Shown: positions 11,734 to 22,525 of the stretch, in pieces
Layout: the number at the start of each line of letters is the position of its first letter
Numbering within the stretch: the first letter of the stretch is position 1
Source of the DNA: Sphagnum compactum
Lineage: Eukaryota; Bryophyta; Sphagnopsida; Sphagnales
NCBI GenBank assembly: GCA_965153455.1
Contig: OZ234493.1
Coordinates: forward strand, 28,820,213-28,884,212
DNA length: 64,000 nt
Reading direction: 5' to 3'
Position numbers and translations under genes: made by a program
The notes under the pieces: generated by a model
What the model saw: the letters and a program-made list of their open reading frames with translations, nothing else
What the model was told of the DNA's origin: nothing
Database searches by the model: none

Positions 11734-12532
11734 TCAGGCCCGGCCAGCGGCTGCGGTACCACCTCCTGCTGTTGTTGCAGCAGGTGTGTCAGTGGTGCCT
11801 CCCGCCTGACTTGCGCCGCCCTCGAGGCTTTGAGGTTGGCCTTGACCGATCTCAATGGAACGAGGTTCCTGAGGTTTTTTCTCGGCTTTGGGTACTACAA
11901 TGGTCAGCACGCCGTTGTTCACCTCCGCTTTGATCTGATCCAGCCTCACGTTCTCAGGAAGTCTGAATTTCCGAACGAAAGCTCCACGGACGCGTTCCAC
12001 CACATGCCAAGTGTCCCCTTCCTTCACATCCTCTTTCACGCGCTCGCCGCTGATCTTGAGCGTCCTATCATCTTCTAGGGTCACCTCGATGTTGTTCCTC
12101 GCCACACCTTGAAACCCAATTCCCGGAATCAAGCCCCGGATGCAAAAGAAATCAATCAGAAGGTCAAGCTGTGTGTGTGTGTGTCTCTCTCTCTCTCTGT
12201 TTCCCTGTGTTTATCGCTCTCTCTGCACATGTTAAACCTGCGAGAATCAAAGATACAAAAGAAACCGAACCATTCTTCACTAGCACTTTGGAAACTCGAC
12301 AACAGGAAGGGATTTTTAGATTCTCGATGATCTACTACTAACCAGGCAGGTCCACCCTGAAGACATGAGCTTCCGGAGTCTCAACCCAATCCACATTGGT
12401 GCTGGCGATGGCTCGCGCATCTCGCGCCAACGCACGGGTGGGAGCGTTGTCGAAGAATGTGAGCGCAGTGTCGAAAGGATCCAAATCCCACAAACTGGTT
12501 CCGGTCCGTCCAAAGAAAGGCACCACAGACAT
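11734..12532 (-). CDS. Small heat-shock protein (HSP20 / alpha-crystallin family), class I-like
   Basis: Two exons, 12532-12343 and 12107-11734, are joined through a 235-bp GT-AG intron in phase 1, giving about 187 residues. The join restores DLPGVARNNIEVTLEDDRTL, the conserved start of the alpha-crystallin domain. The domain (about residues 47-145) carries the usual landmarks: VDW-ETPEAHVF, LKISGER, WH-VER--G-F-RKFRLPEN and the GVLTIVVPK motif. A C-terminal I-E-I (PRSIEIG) fits the I-X-I motif that docks on neighbouring subunits. The N-terminal arm SLWDLDPF resembles cytosolic class I proteins, and no transit peptide is evident. Such proteins form oligomers that hold unfolding proteins during heat stress. 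Two oddities: an intron, which angiosperm class I genes usually lack, and a tail of about 35 residues rich in Gly, Ala, Thr and Gln after the I-X-I motif. Confidence 0.93.
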
Positions 12533-12806
12533 GATGATGATGTTGATCTATCTCTCTTCCAAGAGAAAAAGACACCAAATTTTCCACCAAAAAAGAACAA
12601 CCCAACTTTTGTGTTGGGGTTTAGAAACCAGATCAACTTATGAGAAGCTGATCAAGTAGCTGTAGCGCTGACAACAATGTGCCTGGAAACAGTTCCAGAT
12701 CCTCTAAGGTGTAAACGTGGGGAGATGGAAGATGGGTAATGGTGGAAACGACCTCTACAACTACCCTCCCTTTGGAATCCTTCTGCAAGGAGCTGCAACA
12801 AGACTA

Positions 12807-12816
12807 CAATATATAG
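12807..12816 (-). promoter_or_regulatory. Probable TATA box of the HSP20 gene
   Basis: CTATATATTG on the minus strand lies about 275 bp upstream of the HSP20 start codon, in otherwise mixed-composition sequence. I looked for adjacent nGAAnnTTCn heat-shock elements and saw only loose GAA/TTC groupings with non-standard spacing, for example near 12685-12700 and 12775. Confidence 0.45.
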
Positions 12817-13517
12817 TGGGAACCCCAAGATCTCCGTCCCAAGCTGCAAGGAACTGCGGCTGCTGCTAAGGCAACGCCAGACCTAATCAAAAGCAGCAGG
12901 AAGCAGGGACCAGCTGCATGCATCGACCATTGGTTTTCATCACCGTCCGCAAACTTGTCAATCCTTCCGCAGCTTCTCAAATTTCACAACCCCTGCATCC
13001 AATGGACATTGAAACCGTCATGCAGATGCAGGACATAGAATGAATTCCACAACTCCAAAAAGGAAAGTAGACTGTAGTGCAATAAAGAAGCTAGCGACGG
13101 CTGCGCTTCACGTGCTGTGACGACACTCTGCATGTCCACAAGTCTGTCATGCATGCCCAGAAAAACCGATTAAAAAAAAACACACACACACACACTCCCA
13201 TTCTTCAATTTTTTTGTTGTCGTCACTCAAATTTCAATGCATGCGTGCATGCATGCAAGCAAATAGATATCAACCCATTCTTTTCTAACGTGGTCCTCAG
13301 CATGCTTCACCATACTGGATCCCTCACCAAGCTGAAGAAAACACAGTGCAAGCTTAAGCCCCAGTCACCCACCACCTGCTCGAGCTCATTGTCTCATTGG
13401 CTCCTTGAGGGACACGCCTTGCGAGGAAGGGGGGAAATTCCGCCCCCTACGGCCAGGCCAGAACGGCACCAACCACATAGGTAGGTCGGAAACTAAACTG
13501 GCTAGGGCGTAAGATAT
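12817..13517. other. Upstream region of HSP20 and spacer
   Basis: No gene supported. It includes a short AC microsatellite at about 13180-13196 and a GCATGCATGCATGCA run near 13239-13258. Confidence 0.4.
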
Positions 13518-13905
13518 GACAGAATTGGCTCTGCCGGAGGATTCTATGGTAACGTAATCGGCTACTACGGACGTTTACAATAAACAGCAACCCTACGAGA
13601 ATTAATTTTGGAAAACACTGTTTTGGTTTTGGATATTAATTTTGGGGCAAAGTTAATTAGATGGTTTTCCGTGACTTCAGAATATGCTCCTGGGATGCCC
13701 AGGCAGACTGTTCTTCAATGTGAACTGCCGATTCCCTCTATACCAGTTTACGTGCATTCCGACAGAATTGGCTCTGATGGAGGGTTCTGTACCGGAATTG
13801 GCTAGAAAACAGACGTTTACGGTAAACAGCAAACCTACAAGAATTTCCCCAAAAATATTTATTTATTTTTTTTTTTGGGGGTTATAAATTTTGGGACAGA
13901 TCGCC
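13518..13905. repeat. Direct duplication, period about 243 bp (family D)
   Basis: GACAGAATTGGCTCTG followed by GGAGG-TTCT, GGCTA, ACGTTTAC--TAAACAGCAA and CCTAC-AGAATT occurs at 13518-13610 and again at 13761-13850. Both copies are followed by an ATTTTGGG stretch. Similarity is clear but imperfect. No coding frame spans it. Confidence 0.65.
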
Positions 13906-14112
13906 CCAAAAATAAAAACTATGAATGCAACAACCTTAAAAGATTGAGGTGCTATTTTGGGAATGTCTTAGGGAACACATTGGGAACAGACCAAAAAACA
14001 CTAGGGAAATCTGCAATTCATACTTAGTTCATTGAATTTCACTGCATGTTTTGGGTATTTATACATTCAATACTTATTATTTTCCAGTAGATAAAATACA
14101 CAATTATTTTTT

Positions 14113-14378
14113 CCCATAAAACTACTGCAAAAGTGGACAAAAAGAATATGAAGAGAATTTATAGGGTCTTCCAAAAGCCACTTTTGTGGACTATTTAAGA
14201 GCCTTTCCAAATCCTGTTTTTGTTCAATGCAAGAAAACCTCCAAACCCATAAAACTATTGCAAAAGTGGACAAAAAGAATATGAAGAGAATTTATAGGGT
14301 CTTCCAAAAGCCACTTTTGTGGACTATTTAAGACCCTACCCAAATCCTGATTTTTGTTGAATGCAAAACCCTCGACAA
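14113..14378. repeat. Tandem duplication, period 133 bp
   Basis: Two nearly identical units begin with CCCATAAAACTA at 14113 and 14246. The shared CTTCCAAAAGCCACTTTTGT segment is also self-complementary around its middle (AAAAGCCACTTTT). Confidence 0.85.
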
Positions 14379-14394
14379 TAAAATATTTCAAAGT

Positions 14395-15058
14395 GGATGA
14401 TAAGAAAATGAAAGAAAAAATTTATAAGGTATTGCAATCAGGAAATCGTAGAAACTACAAGCGGATGAAGAAGCTTCAAGTGGATGATGAATGGATGATG
14501 TTAGGGTATTGCACCTAATCAAGGATTCATAGAAACTACAAACAGACGATGAAGGGATGAAGGAGCGTGTAGCGGATGTTGAATGGATGACGTTTAGGGT
14601 ATTGCAATCAAGGAAATAAAGAAACACGCATTAGCGGATGGTGATTGGATGAAGTAGCTCCAAACGGATCATGGATGGATGACATTTAGGGTATTGCAAC
14701 CAAGGAATCGTAGAAACTACAAGCGGATGGTAAATGGACGAAAGAAGCTTCAAGCGGATGATGAATGGATGACGTTTAGGGTGATGTAATGAAGGAATTA
14801 GAGAACCTGCAAGCGGATGGTGAATGGACGAAGAAGTTTCAAGCGAATGATGGATGGATGACTTTAAGGGGTATTCTAATCAAGGAATCATAGAAACTAC
14901 AAGCGGATGATGAACGGATGAAGACGCAACCGGCGGATGATGGATGGATGGATGAGGTTTAGAGTATTGTAATCAAGGAATCGTAGAAACGACAAGCGGA
15001 TGATGAATGGATGGAGACGCTAAGAGTGGAAGATGAATGGATGAAATTGATCTTCAAA
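14395..15058. repeat. Minisatellite, about 91-bp unit, seven copies
   Basis: The marker GGGTATTGCAATCAAGGAAT, in varied forms, recurs near 14428, 14504, 14598, 14689, 14779, 14869 and 14961, a spacing of about 90-94 bp after a shorter first interval. Units also share AGAAACTACAAGCGGATGAT and GAATGGATGA blocks. The array runs into the end of the DUF4378 gene: its last unit contains that gene's stop codon at 15020-15022. Confidence 0.9.
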
Positions 15059-18000
15059 CCCTAATGCTGAACTCATTAGTACCTTGGCTGCCGAACTTTG
15101 TTGCTGTTGCTTGTTCTGGTTCTGTGCTTTACGTGTGCGAAGAAATTCAGCAATAACTCCTGACACCAATTCTCTGAAAATTCTACGCTCCACTTCGAGT
15201 GCTACTTCTCTCATCTCCTCTCTGATCTCGGCCCAGCCTTGTCGCAGCCTTGTTCGGATGTCTTTGTCCAGAATGCCGTGAACTGTATCGTAAACGTCGT
15301 GGAATTTCACACATGGAAGCTCTTGCAACTCGTCCCACACTTGTTGCTCAAAGCTCTGCGCCGTGGTTGTTTCTGGGACTGAAACCAGGAGATGATGATG
15401 ACGATGGTGAGGATAGTGAATGAAACTCGGCGTGTATGGCAGTAGGTCTTGGTTCAAGAACAAAGGGAGTTTCCTTGATGCGATTTCGTTCACGGCATCA
15501 AAAAGTAATCGTTTGTCGAGAAGCTCCTTCTGCTGCTTCTGTTTCTTCTTGTTATTGTTGTTGTTCTCTTTGGTTGTTGAACATTTTTTGCTTTTCAGAC
15601 ATTCTTGGCCGGAGATATCATCGTAGTTTGTTAGCTCTGATCCAACTAGCAAGTCGCAGACGAATTGCCGTTCCTCTTCTTTGTCCGTGAATGATGTTCT
15701 TCTAGTGCTGGTCTTGCCTGAGTTTCCGGCAGTCCTGTTGTCACTGTCGAAAGGAAGCTCGATCTCCAACTTGGAAGTCATGACTGACTGACAGAGTTGC
15801 TGCTGCTGGTTGGGATCAATCTCGAAACACAATTTCCTCCTTACTACCGTAGTAGGGCCATGCTCTTCTGTATCAACATCCTCAAAGAAACTCCCACATT
15901 CGTTGTTTGACTCCAATGCATCGATCACAACTGCAAGAAAAAACAAATCAAAACAGATCTGTGCACAACTCATAAAATTGTCGTGCAAATCGCTGTCTGC
16001 TAGGATTGAAGTTACTGCTGCCACCCTTGATGGACCAATGTTTCTAGGGTTTTGCATATGATGAAGAATGTGAGGAGTAGGTATGTTATTAAGATGTTGC
16101 CTACCTTGGAAACTGCTAGCACTGGTGCAACTTTGCAGACTAGTTGTTGGTTCCTCATCTGGAAAAGCTGTGTTGTTGTGCATAGAGACAGGGCTAGGTT
16201 GCTCCATCCCATCATCAGGGCTACATTCTTGCTCCATCCCATCACCAGGTCTATATTGTTGCTCCATCCCATCAACAGTTGGCAGCCTCTGACTCAACTC
16301 AAACTTATCCAACAGGAAATGTGGTAGGATTTGCAACCCTAATGGCACCTCTTCCTTGTCACCTGTAATATGGTTGGCTGTGATCGCTTCTGCAGTTAGC
16401 ACCTGCCCAACAACATTGTCAATTTGAGGAAGCCCTATGTTAGATGGCTTTTTTGAAATCATGAGATTCATTGACTCAAATAGAAGTGAAGGACTTTGGA
16501 GGTGCAGGTAAATTTGATTTGTAATCTCACCTCCAATTCTCCAGGTGTGTCAGATGATGCCATGTTGGCCGACAATTTTAGACTATCTGGACTTGGGGCA
16601 CAGATACCTCCACTTGAGTTGAAAGCCTTGCCTTCAACGGCTCGCAGTTGCACATGCACTTCCCGAATTCCTGATTCCTCAATACATGGTTTGACGGTGG
16701 AAGCCTCCCCAGTGTCCTCCACCATGACTGCAAATTACATTTCCCCAGAGGTTTTCATGACTGAATCATAAATAGTAAAGGGACATATATGCCTTGATAA
16801 AGTGCTGTTGGTGTCAAGCCATCTTGGAGCTTCCAGTGTAATTCACTCAATTCGTTAAAAACAAAACAAGAAACTTCCAGTGGTTTAGATTGCAGAACTC
16901 TTCTAGTCTCTGGAACATTCTCCCATTGTGCTACCCACAACAGACATACCTGTGTCTGCACTATGCAGGGTTTGCCTCAATAGAAATTTAAGGCTTGTTG
17001 CTGGGTGTGTTGGACAGCTTACTTTTGTGAGTTGCCAGCTTTACAGAAGTCCCTGTACTCCTTTGTGATTTTCTTGAAGGATCTGGTAATCTGGGCTTGA
17101 ATTTTCTATCAGAGAAAGCTGTTTTCCATGACCTCAATGTATCAGAGTTGATTTTAGCTTTACCCTTGAAGATTGCTTTCACTCTCTGTGTATCTGAAAC
17201 TGTCAACCTTGCAACATTACATTCTTCATGGTCATTGAGTAGAGAATTCTTACATTTCAGGTTTCTTTTCTCTCCTGTTCTCACGCTCCCACTCCCAAAT
17301 CCACATTGGCATTGTAGCCTGGGTTTTAAAAAGTTGGGTTCTCTTCGTGGAGGCATCTGAGATTTTATGGTTGGAGTGGTACTATACAGAATCAGCTGAT
17401 GAGGTTGTTGGCTCAAATCTTGTCCATCTTTTAAGCCTTTACTGCTGCTTCTTGCTTGTGCTCTTTGAGGCTTTCTTTGAGCAGGCTTCATTGTTACCCT
17501 GCAAAATATACATTCCACTGTGCCATTTTAGTACTGCTAGTACTCAACAACTTTTGATGATAGCATCTCCAAATGCCATCCTCATAGTGAAGAAGAGTAG
17601 GTAGGATGTACCCATTCTTGCTGCCAGCACAAGTAGTGCTTGTGGGTAGTGTAGATTTCGGAGCCCGCAGCTTTGATGCAATCTTTGTCTTTATGGGCTT
17701 CATCACAACAATGGAGAGATCACTCTTTACAGTTTGTGAGTTGGTTTCCAACAAAATTGGCTTGTTCTTCTTGGGTACTTCCATCATTTCCTCATGAGTT
17801 CTGGTGTTAAATCTTGTGGATGACTCATTGGACTCGAGTCTGGGAGTCTCTCGATGTTCAAGGTTCAGCTGGTCCTTGTTGAAAATTGTGATGGTGTGGT
17901 TTGATGAGACAAGAGGCGGCTGGATGAACTCTGCCCCCCATTGTGGCTGCAAATGTTTGATGGGCATTATAATGGCTTCTGATTTGGAGTTCAGGTCTTG

Positions 18001-20187
18001 GACCTGCTTGTCATTTGATGGATCTAGTAGTCCTTTCAGTTGCATACCTTCCAGGATTTGCTTGAGGCTCTTGCATTCTTGACGTGAGTTCTGCCACCTA
18101 GGCTGGCATGTGCGGTGAGACATATCACCATAGAGTGGTTCATGTTTGGCAAGGTGATCTGACTTCTGCACTGTAGCTGTTGTGTTTCCTTTCAAGAATT
18201 GTTTACGAATTTGTGAGACTCTGCTTTTCAGGGCATTGCTAGCATCATCTGGCTTTTTGAACACCAGAGGCATCCCCTCCATAAACTTTGGTGACAGAGA
18301 AGATGGAGATCTTGTTGACCTCAGCTCATGAGCTTCACATGAGTGACTGTCCCATTGGGCTTGTTGCTTCTGACAACTCCCTAATCCTCCTCTATCAGAC
18401 ATCTGACTGAATTTATCTGGTAGTCTTGCTCGGGGCAAGTCAGACAAACCAGTCAGTTTATAGTGTAGCAAGCCATGAACCAGCTTTGCCTCTCTTAATG
18501 GTGATCTTGAGAAGAGAGTGCTTTGTGGTGGAGTCATCTTCCATATTTCAGAACTTGGAAACTTCTCCAGCCCCATTAGCCTTGCCACCACATTCGTTTC
18601 CAGACGGCTATCACATGTCTGGTGATCACCTCGTGCAGCTGAGAAGCTGTTCTTGCAAGAGACATCATCTGTGCCATCATCAACAGGGAGCCTGGGATAA
18701 GACGCTGCAGACAGGAGGTCATTGCGTCCATCAAATTGAAACCAATCTCCATCTCTACATCGCAAGGAAGCTCGGTGTGCATCCTTGATGTCAAACCCTG
18801 GTGGGCAAGGGGGATCTCTGACCTCCTTCAAGTTATAGGGATTGTCCAGTGGCTTATATGAGTCTAGGGGATCAACAGTTGGATTTCGGTGACTGCTTGA
18901 TGTGGATATTGAAGGCCCATCCTCCAATTCCACACTCAGCCTGGATATCTCATCTCCTTCCAAGCACCTCAGTAGTTTTGAGAGCTTTACATTGTCATTT
19001 GGAAGCACAGTAAGGTCCTCCTTTTCTGTTGAATCCAACAAAACCTGCATTGGGCATCCATCAATATGCATATCCCGATCTGTTCTTGTATTGACAGAAC
19101 ACAAGCAGCATGGTAAGTCTGAATGAGCTATCAGCTGTTCCACTCTTCCTCCTCCTTTGCAGGGCATCTCTGACTTCTTATCTCTTCCAGATCCAAGACC
19201 TGATGAAACCTGCCGCTTCAAGAGAAGTGGTGCCCATGTGTCACAATCCGTGGTAGTACCATTCTCTTGGGGCCCAGGCACACCTCTTTGCTGCTGGTAG
19301 CTGTGAAGTGATTCGCACACAACATCCTTTATGTCGGGTGTTTTTTCAGCAAGCATTGCCTCCACAGAGGCTCTGAGCTGAGATCCAGAGACTTTTGGGT
19401 TCTGTGATTGTGATCTGAATGAAAGAGAAGAAGGGACCTCCTTCTGTGGTGTTTTGTTTCCAAAAGATGGTTCAAAAGGGAGACTATCTTGGACGTAGAA
19501 AGAGAGATGGGGTTTTGTTGTTTGTACAGGTTCTACTAATTTTTGGTTCCTGAAGCTATTGTTATCTCCTTTGTTCTTGGATGAAGACTTATCTACAGAT
19601 GATAGCCCATTGTTACCAGCTTCCCAACTACTTCGATTTCTTGCATTGTCCATGGCTGTCTTTGGCTGATCGAGATGGTCCATTGATGATGCCCTTGGCT
19701 GACTGTCCACCGACTGCAGAAATGACCACCACTATGGAATGTCACAGAAAGAAAACATCTGACTTGTTTGGCTGAAGCCTTAAAGCTGACGGTAGAAAAT
19801 GTAGGTCAGGAATAGACTTGAGAAGAGGGGGGGCATGTACCATATCATAAGCAGGATTGCAACGGAGCTCACGGTATACCCTTCCAGAAGCTGTGGTCAC
19901 AATTTGCCCTGGTCAACAAGAAAAAAAAAACAGCAGGTGATTTTTTTTGTTCTCCATGACGTGAATGTTTCATTTCCTTTGCAAATCCAGAACAGGACCT
20001 GCATTTGATCAGTTTGTGGGTGGCAGGAAAACAAACCATTGCGAGTGGCAGTCCACCTGCAGCCACAGTGTCGGCCACTGAAGGAAGGGCGGCGGTCAAA
20101 TATGTGGAGGATTCCTGTCATACAACCCATATCCTTGCGGTCTTCAGACACAACTTCTTTCCGCAAGCTTGGTGATGATGTTGGCAT
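15020..20187 (-). CDS. LONGIFOLIA/TRM-like protein with C-terminal DUF4378
   Basis: Exons deduced (minus): about 20187 to a donor not fixed (20025-20100 region), 19713-17612, 17498-17023, 16727-16531, about 16474 or 16447 to 16105, and 15930-15020, all in frame; about 1,400 residues. Family landmarks: GCMTGILHIFDRR near the N-terminus (20130-20092), FYVQDSLPFEPSFG, the VARLMGLE motif (18596-18567), ECKSLKQILEGMQLKGLLD (18085-18020), SIVVMKP, PSPVSM (16194-16177) and a DUF4378 domain from FVCDLLVGSEL (about 15660) to ERRIFRELVSGVIAEFL. In Arabidopsis, LONGIFOLIA/TRM proteins recruit the TON1-TON2(FASS)-PP2A complex to cortical microtubules and promote longitudinal cell elongation; a similar role is inferred. 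Three 10-residue repeats containing DGMEQ precede PSPVS. The last codons lie in a minisatellite. The 3' end could instead be spliced at a GT just after the AAK codons near 15083. Confidence 0.88.
16201..16290 (-). repeat. In-frame 30-bp tandem repeat in the LONGIFOLIA-like gene
   Basis: GCTCCATCCCATCA starts at 16201, 16231 and 16261, a perfect 30-bp spacing. In translation it gives three consecutive ten-residue units, each containing DGMEQ, just before the PSPVSM motif. The period is a multiple of three, so unit number can change without breaking the frame. Confidence 0.9.
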
Positions 20188-21120
20188 GATTGCCACAGTA
20201 TTGACAAGGTCTTGTTTGCAATCGGAAACCAAATCCCACAACCTGGCAGCTGTTTCAGCTCAGCAGATTCAGATCTATGTAACATTTCTGAACATTCCTG
20301 CATAGTCAAAAGGCATCCAATTCTTCACTATATCAGTCCTGGATTTCCCATAAGCAGCAAAACTGTTGTGTTGTTGTAGAAGTTTCATGAGAAGGTTTAC
20401 TAAAAAAGCTGGTTTGCATGAAAGGCACACAGGATTCAAAAGGAAGCTAATCAATGGCAAAGGAAAAAAGAAGCCATTCATACCATTTGAGGAAGACATG
20501 GGTCTCAATTCTCAACACTCCTGCAGCACTGCTTTCCACTTGCATGGCAACCCATAGTGAGAGAGCCACAGAAAGTTTATTCCAAAGTCCCTGTGCCAAT
20601 TCCCCCCCACCCATTTGAACACCCAATCCCTCCACAACAAAAAAATGACAAACTAATTCCTCAAACAAGGAACAACAACACTGATCTTCTCGGAACAGGG
20701 CTCTACAGTTTCTCTTAAAGATCTCTACCTCTCTTTTCTCTCTGTCTTTCAAGAGTGAGAAGAAGAGAAGTTTGAAGACGGAAAACGCCCCCCCCCCCCC
20801 AAAAGGGAACTTTTTGTAGCTGCCTCTAAGGGAATTTGAAGTTTTTGGGAACAAACAAACTGAAGCAGTTGTGGAGTAGTACCCTTAAAAAACAGGACCC
20901 ACAAAAAAATGTGCAGTTCAAGGTACAGATTTTCTTGTGGTATAAATTAGTTAGGATGGGTGGTGCAGCATGCAGTAGCACCAATGCTGGAGTTTTGAGA
21001 TCAAAAGCAAGAATACAAAAGAAAAGTTTGTGTTGTAAAAAGACTGGAAGGAGGGGCAAACACAGACACAGAGATATAGAGAGAGAGAGAGATCAATGAG
21101 AGAGTCTGAGAGAGTAGTCA
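20188..21120 (-). promoter_or_regulatory. 5' leader and upstream region of the LONGIFOLIA-like gene
   Basis: The minus-strand reading frame can be followed upstream of the ATG at 20187 without a stop to about 20260 (through RLWDLVSDCKQDL), so a slightly longer N-terminus or an upstream coding exon is possible. The stretch also contains a run of 13 C near 20787-20799 and a GA microsatellite at about 21077-21093. No other gene is supported. Confidence 0.35.
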
Positions 21121-21530
21121 TAAGACATGAGACTGTGAAGAAGATGCAGAGCTGACGTCCTTCAGTATTATTCCCATTACACTTACACTGTTTTCTGCTT
21201 CATCCAGCACAAGCTTTTATTACACACCCCACCAAAAAAAGAAAGAAAAAAAGAAGGAGAAAGGCCTCCATTGTTGACAGTCACTGAGCAGCAACAAGGC
21301 AGTAATCAGTAGATGATGACCGCTGCTGCAACAGCTGGTGTAAGGAGCCGTCGGTGCTAAGAGGAAACTAATAAACTAAGTAAGTAGTCACAGAAGGAAA
21401 TTTTGTGTGAAAACGAACTCTGAATGAATAAAATGTCCGTCCACAATTATTTGTTTGGTGGTGCTGCAATTGTTGTTGTTGCTTCTTCTTCTTCATCTTC
21501 TTCATCAGAGGTTTACATCAGTGTTGCAAG
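21121..21530. other. Spacer, no gene seen
   Basis: Low-complexity A-rich and TTC-rich tracts. Nothing recognisable. Confidence 0.35.
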
Positions 21531-21800
21531 GTTCTTCCAATTTCTAAAGAACCGTCGATTCCAGTTCTGTAAATGTTCCAGAATACCAAACAACCGTCGG
21601 TTCCATCCAGTTCTTTGGGGAAAAAAAAAATCCAAAATCAAAGAACCGTCAATTCCCAGTTATCTCCCAAAAAAACCTTCAGGAATTGGTGGTTTTCATA
21701 AAGAACCGGCGGTTCTCTTCCCAGTTTGGTTTTTTTTTTCTTTCTCATATGTTTTGGAGAACCGCAGTTCAGAGATACCAAAGTCGGTTGTTTGAATTCT
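21531..21800. repeat. Family E repeat (GAACCG palindromes), copy 1
   Basis: The phrase AAAGAACCGTCGATTCCAGT and variants occur four to five times here (about 21546, 21585, 21639, 21701, 21758), several arranged so that GAACCG and CGGTTC face each other, as in AAGAACCGGCGGTTCTCT at 21700-21718. Related sequence occurs at 37612-37690 and 63761-63910. Confidence 0.6.
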
Positions 21801-22388
21801 GGAGGACCAGCGGGTGGGTGGCTGGGCGGATATATCTTATGTACCCGTTTTGGTAACCGGAGGGTATCTCTGGATTGTTTTGTGTCGTCCCCAGACTGCG
21901 CACATGCAGATTTGTCTTCTTTTTCTCTGCAAAAAAAAAAAAAAAAAAAATTATTCAAAGCCCAAGGGAATTTTGTGTAAAAGTTGAGAAAGATTTATTA
22001 TTATTGTCGCACAGAGACGGGGAATTTATGTGGACGGGGACAAACCCACCCCCAAAAAGCAAAAAAAAAAAAAAAAAAACCAGTTAAGGGTGTGGGGGTG
22101 GGGGCAAAATTATGCCATTTTCTTCATCACATTATCTGACATAATCTTCCACTGATGATGATCATATAACTCATACTAATGACCAGAATCTGCCATTCCA
22201 GAGCTTCATGTGATGGAATGATCTGGCCCTTGCCCCATAATGTTGGGTAATGTGCTAGAAAACCCTGTGTTGTTCAGGGTCTTGACCCATATTCCCTCGT
22301 ACCAAAAATGTTACATGAATATTATGGTGTGTGCCAGAAGTTAGAATGGGGAGTTTTTCTTTTCTTTTCTTTTCTTTTTTTAATTTTA
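21801..22388. other. Spacer with poly-A tracts
   Basis: No gene. Long A runs are at about 21931-21950 and 22061-22079, and TTTTC repeats at about 22359-22380. Confidence 0.4.
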
Positions 22389-22525
22389 TGTAGCTAAACT
22401 GGTGATCATTAACAAGAAGATTTAGCCAAATTTGGGGGCTGTAAACCAGATATGAAAATAAAAACATTTTAAGATTTTTTTAATATTTTTGGCTACCTAT
22501 TGGAACCTTTAGTTGGAGTCTGGCT
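22389..22525. repeat. Family A inverted-repeat element, fragment
   Basis: Contains GTAGCTAAACTGGTGATCAT, then GATTTAGCCAAATTTG and TTTAATATTTTTGGCTAC, in the same order as the left arm of the near-complete element at 25.2 kb. Confidence 0.6.

Noticed and set aside
12541-12800. Heat-shock elements upstream of HSP20
   Set aside because: GAA and TTC triplets occur (e.g. 12685-12700, 12773-12783) but at spacings of three or four bases rather than two. I could not support a standard element.
14395-15058. Regular repeats suggesting a CRISPR array
   Set aside because: The units are contiguous ~91-bp copies with gradual divergence, there are no unique spacers, and this is a plant nuclear region. 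It is a minisatellite.
20447-20854. Minus-strand frame of 135 codons upstream of the LONGIFOLIA-like gene
   Set aside because: It crosses a run of C and CT-rich leader sequence, has no conserved features, and lies out of frame with the downstream exons.
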